Shown: positions 31,001 to 40,427 of the stretch, in pieces
How the letters are laid out: each line of letters opens with the position of its first letter
Position numbering within the stretch: the stretch's first letter is position 1
Assembly: GCF_016907495.1 (NCBI RefSeq)
Contig: NZ_JAFBCC010000001.1
Coordinates: 2,914,001 to 2,978,000 of the forward strand
DNA: 64,000 nt
DNA from: Arthrobacter tumbae
Lineage (GTDB): Bacteria > Actinomycetota > Actinomycetes > Actinomycetales > Micrococcaceae
Reading direction: 5' to 3'
Notes under the pieces: generated by a model
The model's database searches: none
Seen by the model: the letters and a program-made list of their open reading frames with translations, nothing else
Told to the model about the DNA's origin: nothing
Position numbers and translations under genes: made by a program

Positions 31001-32668
31001 TCAGCAGAGTGTCCAGTAGTGGTTCCGTCGTGGTTGCTGTCCGGGGTCGATGTGTGGGGGTGGGATGAACCAGGGGAGGCGGTCCTTGATGTGGATGGTC
31101 CATTCGTTTTGGTGGATCAGATGGTGGTGATGGGCGCAGAGAAGTACGCCGTTGTCGGTGCTGGTGGTTCCGCCGTGTGACCAGGGTTGGATGTGGTGGG
31201 CTTCGGTCCAGTGCACCGGCATGGTGCAGGCGGGGAAGGCGCAGCCCTTGTCTCGGGCTATGAGGGCTTTGCGTTGCTTGGTTGTGAAGAGCCGTTGTGC
31301 GCGTCCGAGGTCGAGGATTTCGCCCTGTCCGCCGAGGACGACGGGGATGATGTCGGCGTCGCAGGCGATTTGACGGGCTGTGCGTGCGTTGATGGGCCCG
31401 GTGTATGCCAGTGATGCCCCGGCGGCGGGGGAGAAGGAGGCGCCGGTATTGGAAGTGCCGGTGGACGTACCGGTGGCTGGTAAGGAGGTGCCGGTGCGGG
31501 TTTCGATGTCGCCGAGCAGTGTCTGGTAGTCGACGGTGACGAGGACTTGGGGCCGCTGTCCGCCGGTTGCGGGGAGTTTGTCGGTGGCCAGGGCTACTTG
31601 GCAGGCTCCGACGAGTCCGTCCAGGAGCAGTTGTGCCCGGGTCCTGGTCTCGACGGGCGCCTCGTGGTCGTTGAGTCCGGGCGCGTCATCAGGTCCTGCT
31701 CCGCCACCGCTGGTACCGTCGCCGTCGCTCCCTTCGCTGCCGCTCTGGCCTCCGTCGCCGCTGGTGGGGCGTCCGGTGCGGGGGGCGGTGGCGGTGTTCA
31801 TGATGGTTGTGAGGTATTCGTATTGTTCGTCGGTGGCTGCGATGTCGAGCAGGTGGAGGCCGCGTTTTTTGCCGCGGAGGAACACGCCTTGGCGGTTGGT
31901 GAGTTCCTTGTCTGTGGGTTCGGGCCCGTCGGGGTCCAGGTGGGCTTCGAAGCGGTGGATGAGTTTGGCGAGGAAGTCGGGGTCGAAGCGGGTGGCGCTG
32001 GCGGTGAGTTGGGCTTCCATCGTGTCGAGGGTGGCCGGGTTGGTGGTGAACTGTGCCCGGTCCAGGGCGCTGTTGATCATGGTGGCGGCTTTGCCGGACA
32101 CTACCCCGGCGGAGACTTCGGCTGCGAGGTGCTCACAGGTGGCGGGCAACGGTTCTCCGGTGAGGGTGATGCGGGGGATCAGTTTGGAGCCGAGGCGGAG
32201 CCGGCGGTTGGCTTCGCTTCTGCTGATGCGTAGCCGGTCCCGCAGGTACTCGGCGGTGCACCGGTAAGCGGAGCGCCCACCGGAAGGACCGGACAGACCG
32301 AACGCGAAACCGACACCACCAGTGGCGGAATCGGCACCACTACCGCCGTCGTCGTCGGTGATGGTTTTGTTGATGTGGGCTGGCCTACCGCCGTCTGCGG
32401 CGCTGCTGCGATCCACCGCGGTGGCGGCGACGACCTGAAGGTACTCCACCGTCCGGGAGAGGTCTTCGATTCCGGTTGCCTGCTCGGCGAGTTGATCCTG
32501 TCCCATTCCCGGGAACGCGGCCACGAAACGCGAGGCGTAGGCGGCCAGGATCTGCAACAGGTCCCCGATCGACGGCGCGGACAAATCGGCCGGATCATCG
32601 AATTCGAAGGATGGGAGAGCACGCAATCGTTCGCCTGGAAGGGCGTCGAGTGCGGCTGTCAGGCTCAT
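31001..32668 (-). CDS. DUF222/HNH endonuclease-domain protein
   Basis: 555 residues from the ATG at 32668. The N-terminal two thirds is the DUF222 (13E12-type) region (YRCTAEYLRDRLRISRSEANRRLRLGSKLIP, VSGKAATMI). A Gly/Ser-rich linker follows, and the C-terminal HNH motif is complete: CAFPACTMPVHWTEAHHIQPWSHGG, then NGVLLCAHHHHLIHQ. Two Cys pairs and the HH give a metal-binding nuclease site. This family is multi-copy in many actinobacteria and its biological role is not settled. A second, diverged member lies at 55806. A TAGAAT box sits 8 bases before the start. Confidence 0.88.
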   Translation of the reverse strand: MSLTAALDALPGERLRALPSFEFDDPADLSAPSIGDLLQILAAYASRFVAAFPGMGQDQLAEQATGIEDLSRTVEYLQVVAATAVDRSSAADGGRPAHINKTITDDDGGSGADSATGGVGFAFGLSGPSGGRSAYRCTAEYLRDRLRISRSEANRRLRLGSKLIPRITLTGEPLPATCEHLAAEVSAGVVSGKAATMINSALDRAQFTTNPATLDTMEAQLTASATRFDPDFLAKLIHRFEAHLDPDGPEPTDKELTNRQGVFLRGKKRGLHLLDIAATDEQYEYLTTIMNTATAPRTGRPTSGDGGQSGSEGSDGDGTSGGGAGPDDAPGLNDHEAPVETRTRAQLLLDGLVGACQVALATDKLPATGGQRPQVLVTVDYQTLLGDIETRTGTSLPATGTSTGTSNTGASFSPAAGASLAYTGPINARTARQIACDADIIPVVLGGQGEILDLGRAQRLFTTKQRKALIARDKGCAFPACTMPVHWTEAHHIQPWSHGGTTSTDNGVLLCAHHHHLIHQNEWTIHIKDRLPWFIPPPHIDPGQQPRRNHYWTLC

Positions 32669-32773
32669 ACCTCATTCTATTAGAAGACACATTCGAAAGA
32701 AAGGGGTTGTGAGTAAACAGATGAAGCCGTCATTCTCCAGGCAGTCTGCAGTCATCCATGTTTGAGTAGCAGC

Positions 32774-33406
32774 ATGTCTTCCAGGAAATGGACCGGAGTG
32801 TGGCCGGCCGTGCATGAGGAACGTCGAGCCCTGATCGAAGATCTCGCTGGAATGAGTGAAGAGCAGTGGGCCATGCCCTCCTGGTGTCCCGGTTGGGATG
32901 TGAACGACGTCGTGGCTCATCTCGTGGATTCCGCGAAGACCACGCGTGTCAGTTTCGTCCGCCGCCTGGTGTCAGCGCGGTTCGACTTCGACCGTGATAA
33001 CGCTGCTGGGGTCGCCCGCGAGCGGAGGGCGACGCCGACCGACACTCTCGCCGAGTTTCGCCGCGTACTCAATGAAACCAAAACGCCACCCGCAGCACCG
33101 GCGACCCGCTTGGTTGAGGCCATCATTCATGGTGAGGACATCAGACGCCCGCTTGGGCTCAAACGTGAGTATCCCATCGAGCACGTTGCCACAGCCCTGA
33201 TGTATCAATTGCGGACCACCGTCTCAATGGGAGGCGGCAAACAGCGGGCGGCAGCATCAAGAATCGTGGCGACTGACTCCGACGTCGACTTCGGTACCGG
33301 AGCTGAGGTGCGAGGATCAACACTCTCACTCCTCCTTGCTGTGTCGGGCCGTCCGGTTGACCGTGCCGAGTTCAGTGGCGAGGGCGCCGCGGCTTTCATC
33401 CAGTAA
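32774..33406 (+). CDS. Mycothiol-dependent maleylpyruvate isomerase-family (DinB-like) protein
   Basis: 210 residues from ATG 32774; no clear ribosome site, and an in-frame TTG lies 12 bases earlier. The helical-bundle N-terminal domain shows WPAVHEERRALIEDLAGMSEEQWAMPSWCPGWDVNDVVAHLVDS, the typical pattern where the WxVxDVxAHL His helps bind metal. IIHGEDIRRPLG supplies a further His. Members use mycothiol, the actinobacterial thiol, in isomerase or S-transferase reactions. The substrate here is unknown. Transcribed divergently from the DUF222/HNH gene. Confidence 0.82.
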   Translation: MSSRKWTGVWPAVHEERRALIEDLAGMSEEQWAMPSWCPGWDVNDVVAHLVDSAKTTRVSFVRRLVSARFDFDRDNAAGVARERRATPTDTLAEFRRVLNETKTPPAAPATRLVEAIIHGEDIRRPLGLKREYPIEHVATALMYQLRTTVSMGGGKQRAAASRIVATDSDVDFGTGAEVRGSTLSLLLAVSGRPVDRAEFSGEGAAAFIQ

Positions 33407-33497
33407 GCCCGGTAATAAGAACCGGGTGCGTCACAATGGATAGGCGGATCTTCCGCCCTCTTTCAGAACCGCCCACTCCCACGACAAGGTTCGCACC

Positions 33498-34025
33498 ATG
33501 CCTTTGACCATCCGTCGCGTCACTGCCGCCGATTACGACGACGTCCGCCGGATCACCCGGGACGCCTATCTTCACGCGGGCTACTTCAGCGACCCGGACC
33601 ACCCCTACGTGCAGATTCTCTCCGATATCGAGCACCGGGCCGAACACGCAGAGGTATGGGTAGGGGAGGAGGGCGGCGTCGTCGTCGGTTCCTTTGCCAT
33701 CACGTTCGAGGGCCAGCGCTACACGGACATCGCGCTGGCGGGGGAGTTGGAGTTCCGCATGCTCGCAGTGGATCCGTCAGTTCAGCGCGGCGGTATCGGG
33801 CGACGGATGGTCGAGTGGATCATCGATTATGCCCGAGCCCTGGACGACATCGATGCCGTGAGCCTGACCAGTGGCTCGGACATGGTGCGGGCACATCGGT
33901 TGTACGAATCCCTCGGGTTCGAGCGTGTGCCAGGCCGTGACTGGTGGGTACGCGACGAAAACATCCAGCTCTGGGTCTTCAGGCTTGCGCTGCAACCGGA
34001 CAGGACTGTCACCTCCCGCCCGTAG
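33498..34025 (+). CDS. GNAT-family N-acetyltransferase
   Basis: 175 residues. GNAT signature ELEFRMLAVDPSVQRGGIGRRMVEWIIDYA (motif A with the Q-R-G-G-I-G loop) and RLYESLGFERVPGRDWWV. The N-terminal IRRVTAADYDDVRRITRDAYLHAGYF stretch is shared with the paralogue at 29795. The target amine is unknown; small-molecule or N-terminal acetylation are both possible. It lies just upstream of gatC, with the gatC promoter at its end, so it is probably a separate transcript. Confidence 0.88.
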   Translation: MPLTIRRVTAADYDDVRRITRDAYLHAGYFSDPDHPYVQILSDIEHRAEHAEVWVGEEGGVVVGSFAITFEGQRYTDIALAGELEFRMLAVDPSVQRGGIGRRMVEWIIDYARALDDIDAVSLTSGSDMVRAHRLYESLGFERVPGRDWWVRDENIQLWVFRLALQPDRTVTSRP

Positions 34026-34028
34026 ACT
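34023..34028 (+). promoter_or_regulatory. Candidate -10 box for gatCAB
   Basis: TAGACT overlaps the stop of the GNAT gene and lies 48 bases before the gatC start, a typical actinobacterial -10. No good -35 is visible, hence low confidence. Confidence 0.35.
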
Positions 34029-34076
34029 AGAACCCGAAACCCAGCCATTCTGAAATACGAACGATCGTGGAGAAAC

Positions 34077-34373
34077 ATGCCCGAGATCACCCGTGAGGAC
34101 GTCGCGCATCTGGCACGGCTTGCCCACATCGACATGACCGGCGAGGAGCTTGACCGCATGACCGGTGAGCTCTCCGTCATTGTCGACTCCATCAAGACGG
34201 TCAGCGAAGTTGCCGGTGAGGACGTTCCCGCAACCAGCCATCCCATCCCGCTGAGCAACGTCTACCGCGATGACGTCATCGGTGAAACGCTCACCAACGA
34301 GGAAGCCCTCAGTGGCGCTCCCGACAACGCAGCCGGCCGCTTCAAGGTCCCCGCAATCCTGGACGAGGAGTAG
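34077..34373 (+). CDS. gatC: Asp-tRNA(Asn)/Glu-tRNA(Gln) amidotransferase subunit C
   Basis: 98 residues, preceded by a GTGGAGAA site. Small helical subunit that wraps around and stabilises GatA-Gat[37 protein letters not shown] is the conserved N-terminal part and the C-terminal extended arm follows ([20 protein letters not shown]). First gene of gatC-gatA-gatB with 2-base spacing to gatA. The complex converts mischarged Glu-tRNA(Gln) and/or Asp-tRNA(Asn) to the correct amide form in the cytosol. Confidence 0.95.
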   Translation: MPEITREDVAHLARLAHIDMTGEELDRMTGELSVIVDSIKTVSEVAGEDVPATSHPIPLSNVYRDDVIGETLTNEEALSGAPDNAAGRFKVPAILDEE

Positions 34374-34375
34374 AA

Positions 34376-35875
34376 ATGACCGATCTCACCAGGCTCAGCG
34401 CTGCCCAGCTCGCCGCCAAGCTTTCCTCCCGTGAGGTGTCGGCAGTGGAAGCTGTCCAGGCTCACCTCGACCGCATCGGCGAAGTCGATCCGGCGATCAA
34501 CGCGTTCCTTCACGTCAACACTGATGAAGCACTCCGCGTGGCATCCGAGGTGGACAAGGAGCGGTCTCTTGGCGACGCTATGCACCCGCTCGCGGGCGTC
34601 CCCATCGCCGTCAAGGACCTCATCGTCACCAAGGGCCAGCCCACCACGGCCGGCTCCAAAATCCTCGAGGGCTGGCACAGCCCGTATGACGCCACCGTTG
34701 TCCGCAGGCTCCGCGATGCGAAGATGCCGATCCTCGGCAAGACCAACCTTGACGAATTCGCCATGGGCTCCTCCACCGAGCACTCGGCTTACGGGCCCAC
34801 CCGTAACCCCTGGGACCTCGACCGCATCCCCGGCGGCTCCGGCGGTGGATCAGCTGCAGCTGTCGCCGCCTTCGAAGCGCCGCTCGCGCTTGGAACCGAT
34901 ACCGGCGGTTCCATCCGCCAGCCCGGCGCAGTCACCGGAACCGTCGGCGTCAAGCCGACCTACGGCGGCGTGTCCCGTTATGGCGCCATCGCCATGGCTT
35001 CTTCCCTGGACCAGATCGGCCCGGTCACGCGAACAGTGCTCGACGCCGCACTTCTCCACGAGGTCATCGGCGGCCATGATCCACACGACTCCACCTCACT
35101 GACAGACCCGGTCGGCGCGCTCGTCGAGGCTGCAAGCAACGCTGACGTCAAGGGCATGCGCATCGGCGTCATCAAGGAACTGCAGGGCGAGGGCTACCAG
35201 GACGGCGTCCAGGCACGCTTCACCGACGCACTGGACCTGCTGCGCCAGGCGGGTGCCGACGTCGTCGAGGTGTCCTGCCCCAACTTCAAGTACGCGCTGG
35301 GCGCCTACTACCTGATCATGCCTTCTGAGGCATCGAGCAACCTTGCCAAGTACGACGGCGTGCGCTTCGGTCTGCGTGTAGTGCCCGACGGCGCTCCCAC
35401 CATTGAACGCGTCATGGGCGCCACCCGCGCAGCCGGCTTCGGAGACGAAGTAAAGCGCCGCATCATCCTCGGCACCTACGCGCTGAGCGCCGGCTACTAC
35501 GACGCCTACTACGGCTCGGCACAGAAAGTCCGCACCCTGATCCAGCGGGACTTCGACGCCGCGTTCACCCAGGCAGACGTTCTCATCTCGCCCACCGCCC
35601 CGACCACAGCCTTCAAGCTGGGGGAGAAGCTGGACGATCCGCTCGCCATGTACCTGAACGACGTCGCCACCATCCCTGCGAACATGGCCGGCGTTCCGGG
35701 CATCTCGGTCCCCGGCGGCCTTGCCGACGGACTGCCGGTGGGCATCCAGTTCCTCGCCCCTGCGCGCCAGGATGCACGGCTTTACCGGGCAGGCGCTGCA
35801 CTGGAAGCGCTGCTCGAAGACACCTGGGGCGGACCCTTGCTGGCACAGGCACCCGAGATCGCTGGAGTGAAGTAA
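34376..35875 (+). CDS. gatA: Asp-tRNA(Asn)/Glu-tRNA(Gln) amidotransferase subunit A
   Basis: 499 residues, the normal GatA length. Amidase-signature enzyme that releases ammonia from glutamine. The Ser-cisSer-Lys elements are visible: the Lys in IAVKDLIV, the Gly/Ser-rich stretch [15 protein letters not shown], and the nucleophile region [33 protein letters not shown] is the typical C-terminal helix. Begins 2 bases after gatC and ends immediately before the gatB ATG. Confidence 0.97.
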   Translation: MTDLTRLSAAQLAAKLSSREVSAVEAVQAHLDRIGEVDPAINAFLHVNTDEALRVASEVDKERSLGDAMHPLAGVPIAVKDLIVTKGQPTTAGSKILEGWHSPYDATVVRRLRDAKMPILGKTNLDEFAMGSSTEHSAYGPTRNPWDLDRIPGGSGGGSAAAVAAFEAPLALGTDTGGSIRQPGAVTGTVGVKPTYGGVSRYGAIAMASSLDQIGPVTRTVLDAALLHEVIGGHDPHDSTSLTDPVGALVEAASNADVKGMRIGVIKELQGEGYQDGVQARFTDALDLLRQAGADVVEVSCPNFKYALGAYYLIMPSEASSNLAKYDGVRFGLRVVPDGAPTIERVMGATRAAGFGDEVKRRIILGTYALSAGYYDAYYGSAQKVRTLIQRDFDAAFTQADVLISPTAPTTAFKLGEKLDDPLAMYLNDVATIPANMAGVPGISVPGGLADGLPVGIQFLAPARQDARLYRAGAALEALLEDTWGGPLLAQAPEIAGVK

Positions 35876-37390
35876 ATGACTGCTGCAACCGCCGAAATCC
35901 TGTCCTTCGACGAGGCCATGGAGAAGTTCGATCCTGTCCTCGGATTCGAGGTTCACGTTGAACTGAATACCCGAACCAAGATGTTCTCTTCAGCGCCGAA
36001 CGCCTTCGGAGATACACCCAACACCAACGTCACACCGGTGGACCTCGGCCTCCCCGGGGTTCTGCCCGTCATCAACCGGGTGGCGGTGGAGTCATCCATC
36101 AAGATTGGCCTGGCACTGGGCTGCAAGATCGCCGAAAAATGCCACTTCGCGCGGAAGAACTATTTCTACCCGGACACCCCGAAGAACTTCCAGACCTCGC
36201 AGTATGACGAGCCGATCGCCTACGACGGCTCCATCGACATCGAGCTTGCTGACGGCACCGTGTTCACCATCGAGATCGAACGCGCCCACATGGAGGAGGA
36301 CGCCGGCAAGCTGACCCACATGGGCGGCGCCACCGGACGCATCCAGGGCGCGGAGTTCTCGCTCGTCGACTACAACCGTGCGGGCGTTCCCCTCGTGGAA
36401 ATCGTCACCAAGCCGATCGTCGGCGTTGGCGAGCGCGCGCCGGAACTGGCCAAGGCCTACGTGGCAGCCATCCGCGAAATCGTGAAGAACCTCGGCGTTT
36501 CAGACGCAAAAATGGAACGCGGCAATGTCCGCTGCGATGCCAACGTCTCCCTCAAGCCCAAGGGCCAGGAGAAGTTCGGCACCCGCACCGAGACAAAGAA
36601 CGTGAACTCGCTGCGTGCCGTTGAGCACGCCGTCCGGTACGAGATCCAGCGTCATGCCGCAGTGCTCGACGGCGGCGGCACCATCACGCAGGAAACCCGC
36701 CACTGGCACGAGGACACACGGTCGACGACGGCTGGACGCCCCAAATCCGACGCCGACGACTACCGCTACTTCCCCGAACCGGACCTGGTCCCGGTAGTTA
36801 CCGACGACGCCTGGATCGAAAAGCTCCGCAGTGAACTTCCCGAACCTCCCGCCGCGCGCCGCAAGCGCCTGCAGGCTGACTGGGGCTACTCGGATGCGGA
36901 ATTCCGCGACGTGGTGAACGCCGGTGTCATGGACGCGATCGAGGAGACCATCGCTGCGGGCGTCAAGCCGGCCACAGCGCGCAAGTGGTGGATGGGCGAA
37001 ATTTCCCGCCGTGCCAAGGTCTCGGATGTCGAACCCGCTGAGTTGGGGGTCACGCCAGGCCTGATCGTTGAACTGCAGGGCCTCATCGATGCCGGCAAGA
37101 TCAACGACAAGCTGTCCCGCGAGGTGCTCGACGGTGTCCTCGCCGGTGAAGGCACACCCACCGAAGTGGTTGCGCAGCGTGGGCTGGAGGTCGTGTCCGA
37201 CGACGGCGCCCTCCTGGAAGCGATCGACGGCGCCCTCGCTGCACAGCCTGACGTCGCCGAAAAGATCCGCGGCGGAAAACTGCAGGCAGTCGGAGCAATT
37301 GTGGGCGGGGTCATGAAGGCCACCCGCGGCCAGGCAGACGCCGGCCGGGTCCGCCAGCTCATCCTCGAACGCCTCGGGGTTGAGGGTTAG
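35876..37390 (+). CDS. gatB: Asp-tRNA(Asn)/Glu-tRNA(Gln) amidotransferase subunit B
   Basis: 504 residues. Kinase-like subunit that activates the mischarged aminoacyl-tRNA with ATP and receives ammonia from GatA. Conserved elements: [29 protein letters not shown] near 21-49, [58 protein letters not shown], and the C-terminal YqeY-like tail ([22 protein letters not shown]). Abuts gatA with no gap. A 20-bp tandem duplication covers its stop codon. Confidence 0.97.
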   Translation: MTAATAEILSFDEAMEKFDPVLGFEVHVELNTRTKMFSSAPNAFGDTPNTNVTPVDLGLPGVLPVINRVAVESSIKIGLALGCKIAEKCHFARKNYFYPDTPKNFQTSQYDEPIAYDGSIDIELADGTVFTIEIERAHMEEDAGKLTHMGGATGRIQGAEFSLVDYNRAGVPLVEIVTKPIVGVGERAPELAKAYVAAIREIVKNLGVSDAKMERGNVRCDANVSLKPKGQEKFGTRTETKNVNSLRAVEHAVRYEIQRHAAVLDGGGTITQETRHWHEDTRSTTAGRPKSDADDYRYFPEPDLVPVVTDDAWIEKLRSELPEPPAARRKRLQADWGYSDAEFRDVVNAGVMDAIEETIAAGVKPATARKWWMGEISRRAKVSDVEPAELGVTPGLIVELQGLIDAGKINDKLSREVLDGVLAGEGTPTEVVAQRGLEVVSDDGALLEAIDGALAAQPDVAEKIRGGKLQAVGAIVGGVMKATRGQADAGRVRQLILERLGVEG

Positions 37391-37421
37391 CCGGCGGGGT
37401 CGAGGGTTGGCCGGCGGGGTC
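37382..37421. repeat. 20-bp tandem duplication over the gatB stop
   Basis: GAGGGTTAGCCGGCGGGGTC (37382-37401) is followed directly by the same sequence with one change (37402-37421). The first copy includes the TAG stop of gatB. Confidence 0.8.
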
Positions 37422-37453
37422 GACGCTAGCCAGTCGAAGGCTAGGCAGCGCAG

Positions 37454-37531
37454 AGTGAGCTAACCGGACATGATCGGGAGCAACCCGGACGGAGGTGCGC
37501 GGTATTCCGCTCACTTTCGTCCGGGTTGCTC
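37454..37531 (+). promoter_or_regulatory. Interlocked inverted repeats in leader of the phosphotransferase gene
   Basis: GAGCAACCCGGACG (37478-37491) pairs perfectly with CGTCCGGGTTGCTC (37518-37531). A 7-base pair AGTGAGC (37454-37460) with GCTCACT (37509-37515) interlocks with it, which would give a pseudoknot-like arrangement in RNA. It lies between gatB and ATG 37585. It may be a repeat element, a terminator of gatCAB or a leader structure; no known RNA family is recognised. Confidence 0.45.
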
Positions 37532-37584
37532 GTCCCGGAGCGTCCCGGAGCGTCCAGGTTGCTCCGTTCACGAGTGAGGAAGCC

Positions 37585-38511
37585 ATGGCCACAATGCCGG
37601 CAGCAGAGGTGGACGTCACCTCGGCGCTGGTCATGCGCCTGCTCGCTGACCAGCACCCCGATCTCGCCCACCTGCCGCTCGTAGAGGTCGCTCACGGCTG
37701 GGATAACGTGATCTTCCGGCTCGGTGACGACCTCGCCGTCCGCCTCCCACGGCGGCAGGCGGCAGCCGAACTCATCCGCAACGAACAGCATTGGCTGCCG
37801 GAACTGAGCCCGGGCCTCGCAACGGTCATGCCGGTTCCGGTGCGAACGGGCACGCCGTCGTCGTACTTTCCCTGGTACTGGACCATCACGCGCTGGCTGG
37901 ACGGAACGCTGGCGGCGGACGTCGAACCAGCGCGCAGGTCCGCCGCGGCCACCGACCTGGCACAGTTTGTACTAGCTTTCCACCGCGCGGCACCGGCTGA
38001 CGCCCCACAAAACAGGGTCCGCGGAGTTCCACTGTCCACACGGAGCGCGGCTGTGGAGGAGCGTATTGCCGCAGCCGGACTATCCCGGGAACTGCTCGAC
38101 CTCTGGCGGATCCTGCGGGACCAACCCGGGTGGACCGGACCGCCGCTGTGGCTGCACGGCGACCTGCACGCAGCAAACCTCGTCCTGAACCCGCAGGGCA
38201 GACTCGCCGGCGTCCTCGACTTCGGCGACCTCACTTCTGGAGATCCAGCCACGGACCTCGCCGCCGCCTGGCTCGTCTTCAACCGCACCGGCAGGCGTAC
38301 GTTCATCGGAACGGTCACCAGGGAACGGCCAGTAGACGCCGCCACCTGGCAGCGCGCACGGGGCTGGGCGCTCTGCATCGCCACAGCCATGGCCGCCACC
38401 TCCGATGACAATCCCGTCTTCCACACCATGGGCACGCGCATCCTGGACGACGTATTGACCGACGACGTATTGACTGACGACGTACTGACCGACGAAGGGC
38501 ACACCGGATGA
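37585..38511 (+). CDS. Aminoglycoside-phosphotransferase-family kinase
   Basis: 308 residues from ATG 37585 with a GTGAGGAAG site; an upstream in-frame start at 37495 lies inside the repeat-rich leader and is rejected. APH-fold kinase with the catalytic LHGDLHAANLVL loop near 190-201 and the metal-binding GVLDFGD near 209-215. The N-terminal VEVAHGWDNVIFRLGDDLAVRLPRR forms the nucleotide lobe. The family phosphorylates antibiotics, choline or sugars, and the substrate here is unknown; resistance should not be assumed. The C-terminus carries three DDVLT repeats. Its TGA overlaps the start of a PP2C-like gene. Confidence 0.88.
   Translation: MATMPAAEVDVTSALVMRLLADQHPDLAHLPLVEVAHGWDNVIFRLGDDLAVRLPRRQAAAELIRNEQHWLPELSPGLATVMPVPVRTGTPSSYFPWYWTITRWLDGTLAADVEPARRSAAATDLAQFVLAFHRAAPADAPQNRVRGVPLSTRSAAVEERIAAAGLSRELLDLWRILRDQPGWTGPPLWLHGDLHAANLVLNPQGRLAGVLDFGDLTSGDPATDLAAAWLVFNRTGRRTFIGTVTRERPVDAATWQRARGWALCIATAMAATSDDNPVFHTMGTRILDDVLTDDVLTDDVLTDEGHTG
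38446..38490 (+). repeat. Three 15-bp in-frame tandem repeats at the phosphotransferase C-terminus
   Basis: Units at 38446-38460, 38461-38475 and 38476-38490 follow GACGACGTATTGACC and encode DDVLT. They end 18 bases before the next gene's overlapping start. Confidence 0.9.
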
Positions 38512-39245
38512 ACTGGACACACGTCTCCCGGGTCCAGACCGAGGGTGACAACCACGTCATGGAAGACGCCTGCGGCTTCCGCGCCAACGCCGTCTGGATG
38601 ATCGACGGCGCAACATCCCTGCTGGACGAACTTGACCTGCCGGGTGCCTCGAACCCGTCCTGGTATGCGCAGGTACTCGGGCTGGCGCTGGCGGAAAGCG
38701 CCGGGCCGCGGGATCCCCGTGCCGTGCTGGCCGCCGCGCTGGCGACGGTGGACGAGCTCGGCCACCGGTTGGTGGGACCGGAGTCCCAGCGTTTCCCCAG
38801 CGCCGCGGTCTCGCTCGTCACAGCCGACGACGACGGCGCCCTGTCGGTCCTCAGCCTCGCCGACTGCCACGTGGTCGCGGCGCTCAACGACGGGGAAGTA
38901 AGGCACGTGGGGCAAGCGTTGGACGGATCGTCGTCGCTTGATGAGTTGCGCAGGGCGCGGCTGGCGCGAAACACACCGGAGGGGGTCTGGGTTGCGCGCC
39001 GCGAACCGGCAGCAGCCCAGCACGCCCGGCTGGTCACGCTGGAGCCGGCGCATAAGGTGGTGCTGGCGTCCGACGGCGCGTGGCGGGCCGTGGATCTCGG
39101 TCTGGTCAGCGGGCCGGCGGATTTCCTTGAGGCGGTACAGACTCCGATGGGCGCGCAGGAGCTTATGCTGATGCTGCGGACCACACAGGATGAGATCGGC
39201 GAATCGGCCGATGACGCCTCAGTCCTGTGCGTCGCACTGGCGTAG
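38508..39245 (+). CDS. PP2C-like phosphatase family protein
   Basis: 245 residues, ATG overlapping the previous stop. The PP2C fold is recognisable: GDNHVMEDACGFRANAVWMIDGATSLLDE corresponds to the N-ED and DG elements, PSAAVSLVTADDDGALSVLSLADCHVVAAL to the central strands, VVLASDGAWRAVD to the SDG element, and ESADDASVLCVAL to the DNxT element (here DDAS). Metal-binding Asp residues seem mostly kept, although MGGH is replaced by GATS. It may act on a small molecule or on the product of the coupled APH-like kinase. Substrate unknown. Confidence 0.8.
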   Translation: MNWTHVSRVQTEGDNHVMEDACGFRANAVWMIDGATSLLDELDLPGASNPSWYAQVLGLALAESAGPRDPRAVLAAALATVDELGHRLVGPESQRFPSAAVSLVTADDDGALSVLSLADCHVVAALNDGEVRHVGQALDGSSSLDELRRARLARNTPEGVWVARREPAAAQHARLVTLEPAHKVVLASDGAWRAVDLGLVSGPADFLEAVQTPMGAQELMLMLRTTQDEIGESADDASVLCVALA

Positions 39246-39270
39246 CGTCAATGAAGCGGAAGGGAGCGCA

Positions 39271-40377
39271 ATGACTGAGACAGCAGACGTTGTGATCATT
39301 GGCGGTGGTATCGCGGGACTTTCGCTCGCTGCTGCGCTGACATCGGACCAGCGGGCCCACTTGAGGGTCATCCTCGTCGAGGCGGAACATTCCCTCGCCT
39401 ATCACACCTCCTCGCGGTCGGCCCGGCAGCTCATCCCCAGTTACGGGCCCGAAGTAATCCAGCAGCTGACCGCACGTACGCTTCACCTCATCCGGGAAGC
39501 GGAGGATGACCTTCCCGCGCCGGTGCTCACTCCGCGCAGTTTCATGCTGATCGGCTCGGAGGACGACGTCGTTTCCAGAGCCAGCGGCTCAATGCAACGC
39601 CTGCCATGGGAGGAGGCGGTGCGGCTCTGTCCGCAGATCGCGCCGGCCGCCCAGGAGCAGGGTTACAGTTCCGCCGGACTCGACACCACAGCGGTCGGCT
39701 GCAACACCGACGTCCTGCTGGAACACCACCGGTCAGCAGCGGAGTCCGGCGGTATCAGCATCGTGACCGGCGCGCGCGTCCACTCGGTCCAGCGGCTCCG
39801 GACGGCCTGGGAAGTCGGTGCCGGTTCGCAGGCGGTGCACGCCGCCGTCGTCGTCAATGCGGCAGGCGCCTGGGCCGATGAACTGGCTGTCCTCTCCGGT
39901 GTGGCTACGCAGGGCGTGCGGCCCTACCGACGGACGGCAGCGGTTGTCGCCGCGGACAATATTCCCGCTCCCGATTCGCCGATGGTTGCTGCCGCGGATG
40001 ACACCTTCTACTTCCGGAGGGACGACGACGGTCTCCTCATCTCGCCTGCCGAAACAGTCCCGAGCGTGCCGGAGGATGCACAACCGCGTCCCGAGGACCT
40101 CGAGGCGCTGATTTCCCGGCTTGGTTCCCTGACCACTCTCGGAATCGGCAGCGTGAGGCGGGCCTGGACAGGCTTACGTACCCAGGTAGCCGACGGTCTA
40201 CCGGTCGTCGGGTTCGATCCGGAGGCTGAGGGGTTCTTCTGGCTGGCGGGCCAGGGCGGCTACGGGTTCCAGACGTCGTCGGCCATTGCTGAACTGTCAG
40301 CCGGGCTCATTACGGGGACTGGAGCCGGTTCCGCCGCCGGCCAGTCCTTCGCAACATCGCTTGCAGCCGGAAGATGA
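39271..40377 (+). CDS. FAD-dependent amino-acid oxidase/dehydrogenase (DAO family)
   Basis: 368 residues from ATG 39271, preceded by GGAAGGGA. An N-terminal dinucleotide-binding motif VVIIGGGIAGLSLAAAL (residues 6-22) and VEAEHSLAYHTSSRSARQLIPSYG are typical of glycine/D-amino-acid oxidase relatives; the latter resembles D-arginine dehydrogenase-type enzymes. Late motifs VRRAWTGLRTQVADGLPVVGFDP and FFWLAGQGGYGFQTSSA close the FAD site. Probably oxidises a D-amino acid or N-methyl amine; the substrate is not determinable. Starts 25 bases after the PP2C-like gene, so likely co-transcribed. Confidence 0.88.
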   Translation: MTETADVVIIGGGIAGLSLAAALTSDQRAHLRVILVEAEHSLAYHTSSRSARQLIPSYGPEVIQQLTARTLHLIREAEDDLPAPVLTPRSFMLIGSEDDVVSRASGSMQRLPWEEAVRLCPQIAPAAQEQGYSSAGLDTTAVGCNTDVLLEHHRSAAESGGISIVTGARVHSVQRLRTAWEVGAGSQAVHAAVVVNAAGAWADELAVLSGVATQGVRPYRRTAAVVAADNIPAPDSPMVAAADDTFYFRRDDDGLLISPAETVPSVPEDAQPRPEDLEALISRLGSLTTLGIGSVRRAWTGLRTQVADGLPVVGFDPEAEGFFWLAGQGGYGFQTSSAIAELSAGLITGTGAGSAAGQSFATSLAAGR

Positions 40378-40415
40378 ATCAGGAACCCTGAGCACCCCGG
40401 TGAGACCGGCGGGTC

Positions 40416-40421
40416 TAAAGT
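40416..40421 (+). promoter_or_regulatory. -10 box implying a leaderless khtT transcript
   Basis: TAAAGT ends 6 bases before the khtT ATG (40428) and no ribosome site precedes that ATG, the arrangement seen for leaderless mRNAs in actinobacteria. Confidence 0.45.
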
Positions 40422-40427
40422 AAAAGC

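Noticed and set aside
37585..38511. Aminoglycoside resistance gene
   Set aside because: The kinase fold is shared by many non-resistance phosphotransferases; no resistance-specific features or mobile context are visible.
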